Assembly: GCF_000980885.2 (NCBI RefSeq)
Contig: NZ_LBDA02000034.1
Coordinates: forward strand, 1 to 64,000
Direction of reading: 5' to 3'
Source of the DNA: Streptomyces malaysiense
GTDB taxonomy: Bacteria > Actinomycetota > Actinomycetes > Streptomycetales > Streptomycetaceae
DNA length: 64,000 nucleotides
Part shown: positions 8,209 through 16,218 of the stretch, piece after piece
Layout of the letters: every line of letters starts with the position of its first letter
How positions within the stretch are numbered: position 1 is the first letter of the stretch
Position numbers and translations under genes: made by a program
The notes under the pieces: model-generated
Told to the model about the DNA's origin: nothing
What the model saw: only the letters and a program-made list of their open reading frames with translations
The model's database searches: none

Positions 8209-8850
8209 TCAGCCGGCCACCCCGTGCCGTACGGCCCACAGCGCGGCCTGTGTGCGGTCGGCGAGGTCGAGCTTCATCAGGATGTTGGAGACGTGCGTCT
8301 TGACGGTCTTCTCCGAGAGCACCAGCGCGCGGGCGATCTCCCGGTTGGAACGGCCGTCCGCGATCAGGCCGAGCACCTCGCGCTCCCGCTCGGTGAGCGA
8401 ACTTCCGCGCCCCTGAACGGAGTTGGCCTCCTCCTGGGACAGCAGCGCGCCCGCCACCTCGGGCTGGAGCAGGATGTGCCCGGCGTGCACGGAGCGGATG
8501 GCGCCGGCCAGGGCGTCGGGGTCCACGTCCTTGTACACGTATCCGGCGGCGCCCGCGCGCAGGGCGGGTACGACCGTGCGCTGCTCGGTGAAGCTGGTGA
8601 CGATCAGCACCCGCGCGGGGTTGTCGAGTTCGCGGAGCCTGCGCAGGGCGTCGATGCCGTCCATGCCCGGCATCTTGACGTCCATGAGGACGACGTCGGG
8701 CCGCAGTTCCTCCGCGCGTTCCACCCCCTGCGCGCCGTCGGCCGCCTCGCCGACGACCACTATGTCCTCCTGCACCTCCAGGAAGGTGCGCAGGCCCCGG
8801 CGGACGACCTGGTGGTCGTCGACGAGCAGCACCTTGATGGGCTCAGCCAC
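8209..8850 (-). CDS. NarL/FixJ-type response regulator
   Basis: This 213-residue response regulator has a receiver domain at residues 5-120, with acidic pair Asp11-Asp12, phospho-acceptor Asp57 in LMDVKMPGMDG, and a conserved Lys in YVYKD. A LuxR-type HTH follows (SLTEREREVLGLIADGRSNREIA then LSEKTVKTHVSNIL, about 148-205). It overlaps the 3' end of the histidine kinase gene by 8 nt, so the two form one operon and a cognate pair. It is probably a transcription factor; targets cannot be read from the sequence. Confidence 0.95.
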   Translation of the reverse strand: MAEPIKVLLVDDHQVVRRGLRTFLEVQEDIVVVGEAADGAQGVERAEELRPDVVLMDVKMPGMDGIDALRRLRELDNPARVLIVTSFTEQRTVVPALRAGAAGYVYKDVDPDALAGAIRSVHAGHILLQPEVAGALLSQEEANSVQGRGSSLTEREREVLGLIADGRSNREIARALVLSEKTVKTHVSNILMKLDLADRTQAALWAVRHGVAG

Positions 8851-10012
8851 CGGGGACCTCCATCTCGATCACGGTGCCCTTGCCGGGCGCCGATTCCACG
8901 GTCAGCGTGCCGCCGACCCCGCTCGCCCGGTCCCGCATCGAGACCAGTCCGAGGTGCCGCCCGGCGCGGCCGACCGCGGCCGGGTCGAAGCCGGCGCCGT
9001 CGTCGCCGACCCGCAGCACCGCTCCGGGGCCGCGCCGCTCCACGCTCACGTCGACGCGCTCCGCGTCCGCGTGGCGCAGCGCGTTGTGCAGGGCCTCCTG
9101 GGCGACCCTGAGCACGGCCTCCTCCTGGGCGGCGGGCAGTGCGCGGTAGCCGGCGCCGGTGAAGGTGACGCGGGCGGTGTGGGCGCGGTCGAGGACCTGG
9201 ATCTGGGTGCGCAGGGTGGCGATCAGCCCGTCCTCGTCAAGCGCGGCGGGCCGCAACTCCACGACGGCGGCCCGCAGTTCGTCGGCGGCCTCGGCGGCGA
9301 GCGCGGCGACCTGGTGGAGCTCGCCCTTGGCGCGCGCGGGGTCGCGGTCGACGAGGGCCGCGGCGGCCTGGGCGGTCAGGCGCAGCGAGAACAGCTTCTG
9401 GCTGACCGCGTCGTGGAGTTCATGGGCGAGCCTGGAGCGCTCCTCGGCGATGGTGAGTTCGCGGCTGCGCTCGTAGAGGCGGGCGTTGGTGAGGGCTATC
9501 GCGGCGTGCTGGGCGAGGAGGGCGAGCAGTTCCTCGTCCTCCTGGGTGAAGCCGCAACCGCCTTCCGGCTCGGGGCACGGGGGGTGTCCCCCCGCGGGGC
9601 GCAGCTTGTTGGCGAGGAACAGCGCGCCGATGGTCTCGTCACCGTCGCGGATGGGGAGCCCGAGGAAGTCGACGAGGTCGGGGTGGGCGTCGGGCCAGCC
9701 CTCGAAGCGGGGGTCCTCGCGCACATCGGCGAGGCGTTCGGGGCGGGCCTCGTGCAGCATCGCGGCGAGGACGCCGTGCTGGCGGGGCAGCGGGCCGATC
9801 GCCTTCCACTGGGCGTCGCTGACACCGTCCACGACGAACTGGGCGAAGCCGCCGTGGTCGTCGGGGACGCCGAGGGCGGCGTACTGCGCGTCGAGGAGTT
9901 CGCGGGCGGAGGCGACGATCGTCTTCAGGACGTCGCGCGTCTCCAGATGCCTGCTCATGGCCAGCAGCGCGGAACTCACCGCGGCGAGGCCGGACCGGGG
10001 GCGGTGGCTCAT
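8843..10012 (-). CDS. GAF-domain sensor histidine kinase
   Basis: This 389-residue cytoplasmic kinase has a GAF domain (about 20-175), a HisKA_3 dimerisation domain with phospho-acceptor His200 in RLAHELHDAVSQ, and a HATPase domain (about 285-388, DDGAGFDP and GTLTVESAPGKG). No membrane helices are present, so it senses an intracellular or diffusible signal. The architecture resembles the DevS/NreB type, but the ligand is unknown. A Pro/Gly-rich stretch at about 138-153 is encoded by a GC hairpin (9579-9595) and may be an insertion in the GAF domain. It is encoded directly before its response regulator, with an 8-nt overlap. Confidence 0.93.
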   Translation of the reverse strand: MSHRPRSGLAAVSSALLAMSRHLETRDVLKTIVASARELLDAQYAALGVPDDHGGFAQFVVDGVSDAQWKAIGPLPRQHGVLAAMLHEARPERLADVREDPRFEGWPDAHPDLVDFLGLPIRDGDETIGALFLANKLRPAGGHPPCPEPEGGCGFTQEDEELLALLAQHAAIALTNARLYERSRELTIAEERSRLAHELHDAVSQKLFSLRLTAQAAAALVDRDPARAKGELHQVAALAAEAADELRAAVVELRPAALDEDGLIATLRTQIQVLDRAHTARVTFTGAGYRALPAAQEEAVLRVAQEALHNALRHADAERVDVSVERRGPGAVLRVGDDGAGFDPAAVGRAGRHLGLVSMRDRASGVGGTLTVESAPGKGTVIEMEVPGG

Positions 10013-10268
10013 GCCCTCACGGTACCGGCGGGGAGTGCCGGAGCGGATCGGACCGCCGGCGGCCCGGCACCGTCCGCTGGTCCTAGGCCGGGCGGCGTAG
10101 ACCCCGGGGACCCCGCCCGGTGGCGTAGGCCGGAAGGCCCGTGCGGCCGTCGTACGCCGAAGGGCCCCTCCGCACCGGGACTCGCGGCCGAGGCGGAGGC
10201 CGACGGGGGGTTCCTACGGTGATCGGCATCCGTCCGAGCGGGCGGAGGGCGACGAGAGGACGGTAGTC

Positions 10269-10964
10269 ATGCCGGTGGGGATCATCACGGGCGCCTCGAA
10301 GGGCCTGGGGCGGGCGCTCGCCGAGGCGCTGGCCGGGCGCGGCTGGGACCTGGTGCTGGACGCGCGGGGCGAGGAGGCGCTGGCAAGGGCCGCGGCGGCG
10401 GTCGGCCGGTACGGCATCCGGGTGTCGGCGCTGCCCGGGGACGTCGCGGACGCCGGGCACCGGACCGCGCTGGTGGCCGCCGCCCGCGCGCTGGGCGGAC
10501 TCGATCTGCTGGTGGGCAACGCGAGCGCGCTCGGCGCCGAGCCGCTGGTGCGGCTGGACGGGCTGCCGCTGGACGGGCTGCGACGGGCGCTGGAGGTGAA
10601 CGTCACCGCCGCGCTGGGCCTCGTCCAGGAGGCGCTGCCCCAGCTGCGGGCGTCGGCCGCGGGCACGGTGATCGCGGTCAGCTCGGACGCGGCGGCGCGG
10701 GCGTACCGGACCTGGGGCGGTTACGGCGCCTCGAAGGCGGCCCTGGAGCATCTGGCCGCGGTGCTCGCCGTGGAGGAGCCGGAGCTGCGGGTGTGGGCGG
10801 TGGATCCCGGGGACATGGCGACCGGCCTGTACGCGGCGGCCGTACCCGACGACCGGGAGGAGCGGCCGGAGCCGGACACCGTGGTACCGGCGTTCCTGCG
10901 GCTGCTGGACGAACGCCCGGCCAGTGGGCGGTACACGGCGGCGACGCTGGTGGCGGGCCGATGA
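10269..10964 (+). CDS. Short-chain dehydrogenase/reductase
   Basis: This 231-residue SDR has the cofactor motif GIITGASKGLGRALAEAL at the N-terminus, NAS in place of NAG near residue 79, catalytic Ser near 140 (IAVSSDAAA) and YGASK as the Tyr-Lys pair. The NAD(P)-dependent substrate is unknown. Its stop overlaps the start of the QueA-like gene (ATGA), so the two are translationally coupled and may act together. Confidence 0.9.
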   Translation: MPVGIITGASKGLGRALAEALAGRGWDLVLDARGEEALARAAAAVGRYGIRVSALPGDVADAGHRTALVAAARALGGLDLLVGNASALGAEPLVRLDGLPLDGLRRALEVNVTAALGLVQEALPQLRASAAGTVIAVSSDAAARAYRTWGGYGASKAALEHLAAVLAVEEPELRVWAVDPGDMATGLYAAAVPDDREERPEPDTVVPAFLRLLDERPASGRYTAATLVAGR

Positions 10965-12127
10965 CCATGATCGCGCGGGTACCGGAGGAACGGTCCGCCC
11001 GGGTGCCCGCCGAGCAGCGGGGTCCGGGCCGGACCCGGGACGACGTACGGCTCCTCGTGTCCCGCGGCACCCGGGTGGCGCACCACACGTTCCGCGAGCT
11101 GCCGGCGCTGCTGCGGGCCGGGGACCTGCTGGTGGTGAACACCTCCCCGACGCTGGCCGCGGCGGTGGACGGCCGGACCGGGGGCGCGCCCGTGGTGGTG
11201 CACTTCTCGATCCGCGGCGACGACGGCCGCTGGGCGGTGGAGCTCCGCGAGCCGGACGGCCGGGGCACCACACGCGCGCGGGCGGGCACCCGCGCGGGGA
11301 CGGAGGTGCGGCTGGCGGAGGGGGTCCGGTTGGTGCTGGAGGAGCCGGTCGGCGGGCGGGCGCCGGGGAGCGTGGGAGCGGCGGTGAGCGGGCGGGAGCG
11401 GCCGACCGGACGGGTGCCGCGGAGCGGGCGGCCCCCGGGATATGGGCGGGAACCCGAGGACGGGCGCGGGGAGCGGTTGTGGTGGGTGCGGGTCGCGGGT
11501 GGGCCGGTGCCGGGGTTGCTGCAAAGGCACGGGCGGCCGATCCGGTACTCCTATACGGCGCGTGATCAGCCGTTGTCGGCGTACCAGACCCTGTTCTCCC
11601 TGCCCTGTCCCGACGGCGCGGGCAGCGCGGAGATGCCGAGCGCGGGGCGGCCCTTCACCGAGCGGGTGGTCGCGGAGCTGGTGCGGAGCGGAGTGGGTTT
11701 CGCGCGGGTCACCTTGCATACCGGAGTGGCGTCGGCGGAGGCGCACGAGCCTCCGGCTCCGGAGTGGTTCGCCGTGCCGGAGGCGTCCGCGCGGGCGATC
11801 AACGCGGTGGCGGCCGGGGAGGGCCGGGTGATCGCGGTGGGCACGACCGCCGTCCGGGCGGTGGAGTCGGCCGTGGCGGCGGACGGCGCGGTGCGGGCGG
11901 GCGAGGGCTCGACGGACCTGGTGGTCACGCCCGAGCGCGGGGTGCGGGTGGTGGACGGGCTGCTGACCGGGCTGCACGAGCCGGAGGCCTCGCACCTGCT
12001 GATGCTGCGGGCCGTCGCCGGGCGGGCCGCGGTCGACCGTGCGTACGAGGAGGCGCTGCGCGGGCTCTACCTGTGGCACGAGTTCGGGGACGTCCATCTC
12101 CTCCTGAGGGACGAGTCCCCGCACTGA
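10961..12127 (+). CDS. QueA-like protein
   Basis: This 388-residue homologue of S-adenosylmethionine:tRNA ribosyltransferase-isomerase (QueA) belongs to the enzyme family that builds epoxyqueuosine on tRNA. Matching family blocks include LLVVNTSPTLAA, PSAGRPFTERVV, VTLHTG, GRVIAVGTTAVRAVES, VVDGLLTGLHEPEASHLLML and the terminal HEFGDVHLLL. It has a poorly conserved Gly/Arg-rich stretch of about 40 residues near residues 125-170. It is coupled to an SDR, not to tgt or other queuosine genes, so it may modify something other than the queuosine precursor. ATG 10961 overlaps the SDR stop; ATG 10967 is an alternative. Confidence 0.85.
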   Translation: MTMIARVPEERSARVPAEQRGPGRTRDDVRLLVSRGTRVAHHTFRELPALLRAGDLLVVNTSPTLAAAVDGRTGGAPVVVHFSIRGDDGRWAVELREPDGRGTTRARAGTRAGTEVRLAEGVRLVLEEPVGGRAPGSVGAAVSGRERPTGRVPRSGRPPGYGREPEDGRGERLWWVRVAGGPVPGLLQRHGRPIRYSYTARDQPLSAYQTLFSLPCPDGAGSAEMPSAGRPFTERVVAELVRSGVGFARVTLHTGVASAEAHEPPAPEWFAVPEASARAINAVAAGEGRVIAVGTTAVRAVESAVAADGAVRAGEGSTDLVVTPERGVRVVDGLLTGLHEPEASHLLMLRAVAGRAAVDRAYEEALRGLYLWHEFGDVHLLLRDESPH

Positions 12128-12246
12128 GACTCACAGAACGAGTTGCGATGGCAACTCCACGTGAGATTGATCTGCGCCCTCTGTGAGCCCTCACATAGGG
12201 CCTACATCACGTACGAACAGACATAGGAGATATACCCCCCGCCACG

Positions 12247-12278
12247 AACGGGACAGATGGTCCAATCTGTCCCGTTTT
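12247..12278 (+). terminator. Rho-independent terminator
   Basis: An 11-bp stem (AACGGGACAGA with TCTGTCCCGTT) and an 8-nt loop are followed by TTG. It ends the SDR-queA-like transcript and isolates the downstream secreted SLT gene. Confidence 0.8.
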
Positions 12279-12356
12279 GCCCTTCCCTGATCCACTACCG
12301 AGCATCGTACGTCACACCTTTGCCAGGGCATTTTGCGGCCGCTAAGAATTGCCCTC

Positions 12357-12433
12357 GTCGCTCAGCGCCGTGGGTTTCCCCCCGCGGCTTCTGTGCGGGA
12401 GGAACCGATTCCCCCGGCGGACGCAGGAGCGAC
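12357..12433 (+). promoter_or_regulatory. Structured 5' leader, ydaO-like candidate
   Basis: The 334-nt gap before the SLT-domain gene contains a compact structured block. A perfect 7-bp outer helix pairs GTCGCTC (12357-12363) with GAGCGAC (12427-12433), with an inner CGCCG/CGGCG pair and a GGGAGGAACC word. In Streptomyces, c-di-AMP (ydaO/yuaA) riboswitches sit before secreted cell-wall hydrolase genes. The 5' half here resembles that class, but the block is much shorter than the consensus and lacks the second half (GGTGAATC, GCTAACCTCG). The structural call is firm; the riboswitch class is tentative. Confidence 0.4.
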
Positions 12434-12461
12434 CTCCGCGCCAACGAAGAGGTCCAACGCC

Positions 12462-13220
12462 ATGCCCAAGAACATCCTCAGTCGTGCTCGAAATCGCGCC
12501 CTGACCAAGCACCACAAGATCGCCGTCGCCGGTGTCGCCGCTCTCGGCACCGCCGCCGTCGCCCTGTCGGCCGTCCCCGGTAACGCGGACACCGTCACCA
12601 CCGGTTCCCCGGCCACCACCGCGCAGGTCGCGAAGGTCGCCACCCAGGACGCCACGCTGTCGAACGTCAAGGGCTCGGTCACCGACCGCGCCGCCGTGCA
12701 GAGCGTCAAGCTCGACGCCATCGCCACGCAGCAGAAGGCCGCCGACCAGGCCGCCGCCAAGCAGCGCGCCGACGCCGCCGCGAAGAAGGCCGCCGCCGAC
12801 GCCGCCGCGAAGAAGGCCGCGCAGGAGCGCGCCGCCGAGCAGAGCGCCAACCGCTCCGTGCAGCGCCCGCAGATGGAGACCGTCGCGGCGAAGACCTACG
12901 CGAACAACCTCGACGGCTGGATCCGCCAGTCCCTGGACATCATGCACGCCAGGGGCATCCCGGGCAGCTACAACGGTCTGTACCGCAACATCATGCGTGA
13001 GTCCTCGGGCAACCCGAGGGCCATCAACAACTGGGACATCAACGCCATCAACGGCGTCCCGTCCAAGGGCCTGCTCCAGGTGATCCAGCCCACCTTCAAC
13101 GCGTACCACGTGCCCGGTACCTCGTGGAACATCTACGACCCGGTCGCCAACATCACGGCCGCCTGCAACTACGCCGCCCACCGCTACGGCTCGATGGACA
13201 ACGTCAACAGCGCGTACTGA
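12462..13220 (+). CDS. Secreted SLT-domain protein
   Basis: This 252-residue exported protein has a signal peptide of about 42 residues (KHHKIAVAGVAALGTAAVALS), an Ala/Lys-rich helical linker (about 85-130) and a C-terminal SLT/lysozyme-like domain. The likely catalytic Glu180 is in NIMRESSGNP, followed by GLLQVIQPTF and IYDPVANITAACNYAAHRYGS. The fold suggests peptidoglycan cleavage as a lytic transglycosylase, in line with resuscitation or germination hydrolases of Streptomyces. The ATG is placed after AAGAGGT. The long structured leader suggests control at RNA level. Confidence 0.88.
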   Translation: MPKNILSRARNRALTKHHKIAVAGVAALGTAAVALSAVPGNADTVTTGSPATTAQVAKVATQDATLSNVKGSVTDRAAVQSVKLDAIATQQKAADQAAAKQRADAAAKKAAADAAAKKAAQERAAEQSANRSVQRPQMETVAAKTYANNLDGWIRQSLDIMHARGIPGSYNGLYRNIMRESSGNPRAINNWDINAINGVPSKGLLQVIQPTFNAYHVPGTSWNIYDPVANITAACNYAAHRYGSMDNVNSAY

Positions 13221-13247
13221 GGTCGGCGCGGACCTCTGACGAACGCC

Positions 13248-13282
13248 GAAGGGCGGCACCCCGTTGCGGGGTGCCGCCCTTC
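13248..13282. terminator. Bidirectional hairpin terminator
   Basis: A 15-bp perfect stem (left arm GAAGGGCGGCACCCC) with a 5-nt loop lies between the convergent SLT and FHA/ABC genes. Confidence 0.85.
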
Positions 13283-13298
13283 GTGACGTACCGGGGGA

Positions 13299-15848
13299 CT
13301 ACTTGCGCATGACCTCCGGCTCGTGGCGGCGCAGGAAGCGGGCCACGAAGAAGCCGCAGACCGCGCCGAGCGCGAGCAGCGCGATCATGTCCAGGCCCCA
13401 GGCCCCGGCCGTGTGGTTCCACAGCGGGTCGGTGCTGCCCGGGTCGTCGCCGTTGGGGGCGATGTTGTTCAGGTCGAGCGTGGTGCCGGCCGCGGCCACC
13501 GCCCAGCGCGAGGGCATCAGGTACGAGAACTCGTTGACGCCGAGCGTGCCGTGCAGGGTGAAGAGGCAGCCGGTGAAGACGACCTGGATGATCGCGAACA
13601 TCACCAGCAGCGGCATGGTCTTCTCGGCGGTCTTCACCAGCGAGGAGATCACCAGGCCGACCATCATCGAGGTGAAGCCGAGAGCCATGATCGGCAGACA
13701 CAGCTCGAACAGGGTCGAGCTGCCGAGGATCACGCCCTGGTCCGGGATCTTGCGGGGCGAGAAGCCGATCATGCCGACCATCAGGCCCTGGAGCACGGTG
13801 ACGGCGCCGAGCACGACCACCTTGGACATCAGGTAGGCCGACCGGGACAGGCCGGTCGCCCGCTCCCGCTCGTAGATCACCCGTTCCTTGATCAGCTCAC
13901 GCACGGAGTTCGCGGCGCCCGCGAAGCACGCTCCCACCGAGAGGATCAGCAGCACGGTGGTGGCGGTGCCGTTGGGGACGTGCAGGCCGGTGCGCGGGTC
14001 GACCGCCGGGTTCACCAGCAGACCTCGGTCGTGGTTCATCAGCAGGCTGACCGAGCCCAGGACCGCGGGCAGGATCACCGTCAGCGCGAGGAAGCCCTTG
14101 TCGGAGACGATGACCGACACATAGCGCCGGATCAGGGTCAGCAGCTGGGAGCCCCACGCCTGCGGCTTGGGCGGCTTGATCGCCACCGGGGGCGGCATGT
14201 ACGCCGCCTGCTGCGGGGCGACGGCATCGAAGTCCGCGGCGTACATCTGGTAGTGCTGCGAGCCCTTCCAGCGGCCCGCCCAGTCGTAGTCGCGGTAGTT
14301 CTCGAAGGCCGAGAAGACATCGGCCCAGCTGTCGTAGCCGAAGAAGTTCAGCGCCTCCTCCGGCGGGCCGAAGTAGGCCACCGCGCCGCCCGGCGCCATC
14401 ACCAGCAGCTTGTCGCACAGGGCCAGCTCGGCCACCGAGTGGGTGACGACGAGCACGGTGCGGCCGTCGTCGGCGAGGCCGCGCAGCAGCTGCATGACAT
14501 CGCGGTCCATGCCCGGGTCGAGGCCGGAGGTGGGCTCGTCCAGGAAGATCAGCGACGGCTTGGTCAGCAGCTCCAGGGCCACCGAGACGCGCTTGCGCTG
14601 ACCGCCGGACAGGGACGTCACCTTCTTGTCCTTGTGGACGTCCAGCTTCAGCTCGCGCAGCACCTCCTCGATGCGGGCGTCACGCTCCTGGGCGGTGGTG
14701 TCGGCGGGGAAGCGCAGCTTGGCCGCGTACTTCAGGGCCTTCTTGACGGTGAGTTCCTTGTGCAGGATGTCGTCCTGCGGGACCAGACCGATGCGCTGGC
14801 GCAGCTCCGCGAACTGCTTGTACAGATTGCGGTTGTCGTACAGCACCTCGCCCTGGTTGGCGGGCCGGTAGCCGGTGAGCGCCTTCAGCAGCGTGGACTT
14901 TCCGGAGCCGGACGGGCCGATGACCGCGATCAGGGACTTCTCCGGGACGCCGAAGGAGACGTCCTTGAGGATCTGCTTGCCGCCGTCGACCGTGACGGTC
15001 AGATGACGCGCGGAGAAGGAGACCTCACCGGTGTCGACGAACTCCTCGAGCCGGTCGCCGACGATGCGGAAGGTGGAGTGGCCGACGCCGACGATGTCGG
15101 CCGGGCCGAGCTGCACCGAGCCGCCCTTGGGCACCGGGTGGCCGTTGACGTACGTGCCGTTGTGCGAACCGAGGTCGCGGATCTCGAAGCGGCCGTCGGG
15201 CGTCGAGTGGAACTCGGCGTGGTACCGCGAGACCTGGAGGTCGGAGACGACCAGCTCGTTCTCCAGGGCACGGCCGATGCGCATGACGCGGCCGAGGGCG
15301 AACTGGTGGAACGTGGTCGGGCTGCGGTCCCCGTGCGCGGGGGCTCCCGGACCGGCCTGCTGCGGGAAGGCGGCCTGCTGCGGGGCGTGCTGGGCCGACT
15401 GCGGCTGCTGCGGCGCTTGTTGCGCCTCCTGCCGGCCGGGCTGCTGAGCCGGCGCCTGCTGAGCCGGTGCCTGCTGGGGGGCCGCCTGCTGGGCCCACCC
15501 CGCGGGGGCCGCGGCGTACGGCGCCTGCTGCGGCCGGCCGACGGCGGCACCGGCGAGATCCAGCCGCGGTCCGTCCGTCGCGTTGCCGAGGTGCAGCGCC
15601 GTCCCCGGGCCTATCTCCGTGCGCTGGATCCGCTGACCCCGGAGAAAGGTTCCGTTGGTGCTGCCGTGGTCCTCGACGACCCAACTGCGGCCGTCGAAGC
15701 TGACCGTGGCGTGTCGCCAGGAGACCCTGGCGTCGTCGAACACGATGTCACCCTGCGGATCTCTGCCGAGGGTGTAAGGCCTGGACGGGTCGAGCGTCCA
15801 GGTACGTCCGTTTGTTTCCAGTACGAGTTCCGGCACTCCATGCCCCAC
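13299..15848 (-). CDS. FHA-ABC transporter, Rv1747-like
   Basis: This 849-residue fused exporter is ordered as follows: FHA domain 1 (about 5-85, TLGRDPQGDIVFDD and HGSTNGTF), a Gln/Pro/Ala-rich linker (about 100-175), FHA domain 2 (about 178-265, RIGRALENELVVSD and LGSHNGTYVNG), an ABC ATPase (GPSGSGKST, LSGGQRKR, LIFLDEPTSGLD, about 280-500), and an ABC2-type membrane domain with about six helices (590-840). Mycobacterial Rv1747 has this layout, and its FHA domains bind phospho-Thr made by Ser/Thr kinases. The same logic is likely here. The substrate is probably an envelope component. GTG 15848 has GGGGGA upstream; GTG 15836 would give MPELVLE and is a fair alternative. Confidence 0.93.
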   Translation of the reverse strand: MGHGVPELVLETNGRTWTLDPSRPYTLGRDPQGDIVFDDARVSWRHATVSFDGRSWVVEDHGSTNGTFLRGQRIQRTEIGPGTALHLGNATDGPRLDLAGAAVGRPQQAPYAAAPAGWAQQAAPQQAPAQQAPAQQPGRQEAQQAPQQPQSAQHAPQQAAFPQQAGPGAPAHGDRSPTTFHQFALGRVMRIGRALENELVVSDLQVSRYHAEFHSTPDGRFEIRDLGSHNGTYVNGHPVPKGGSVQLGPADIVGVGHSTFRIVGDRLEEFVDTGEVSFSARHLTVTVDGGKQILKDVSFGVPEKSLIAVIGPSGSGKSTLLKALTGYRPANQGEVLYDNRNLYKQFAELRQRIGLVPQDDILHKELTVKKALKYAAKLRFPADTTAQERDARIEEVLRELKLDVHKDKKVTSLSGGQRKRVSVALELLTKPSLIFLDEPTSGLDPGMDRDVMQLLRGLADDGRTVLVVTHSVAELALCDKLLVMAPGGAVAYFGPPEEALNFFGYDSWADVFSAFENYRDYDWAGRWKGSQHYQMYAADFDAVAPQQAAYMPPPVAIKPPKPQAWGSQLLTLIRRYVSVIVSDKGFLALTVILPAVLGSVSLLMNHDRGLLVNPAVDPRTGLHVPNGTATTVLLILSVGACFAGAANSVRELIKERVIYERERATGLSRSAYLMSKVVVLGAVTVLQGLMVGMIGFSPRKIPDQGVILGSSTLFELCLPIMALGFTSMMVGLVISSLVKTAEKTMPLLVMFAIIQVVFTGCLFTLHGTLGVNEFSYLMPSRWAVAAAGTTLDLNNIAPNGDDPGSTDPLWNHTAGAWGLDMIALLALGAVCGFFVARFLRRHEPEVMRK

Positions 15849-16218
15849 TGAGTTGTCCCCCGAATTACCCCCGTCGCAGGGAGTCTAGGGATGTCGAACA
15901 TCGTGGGGAACTATTTCAGGCCCGCCCCCCTGACCAAAACCCGGGCCTTGCGCGAATCGCCCTGTGGCGCTCCGGGGGAGAGCGGCGAGAGCGGTGGACC
16001 GCGGGGCACCTGGGGCCGCACCCGCCGCCGGGCCGACGGCCCGCTCCCTGCGTCCGGCGGATCAGGCCGCCCCGCGGTGCTCCCGGTCGCGGTGGTGGTG
16101 GCCCCGGTGAGAAGCTGTCGGCAAGATCCTCGACGCCTTGGCGCCACCGATTGTTCCGTGTCCGTCAGGCGGACCTCGGCGGCGGGCGGCACCGGGTGCC
16201 GGATACGGTGGTGAGACC

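Noticed and set aside
12148..12186. A 12-codon frame just after the QueA-like gene
   Set aside because: Too short, no good ribosome binding site, and it sits between a stop codon and a terminator. No support beyond an open frame.
13323..15851. 842-codon plus-strand frame opposite the FHA/ABC gene
   Set aside because: Typical long antisense shadow in GC-rich DNA. The minus strand encodes a complete FHA-FHA-ABC-permease protein.
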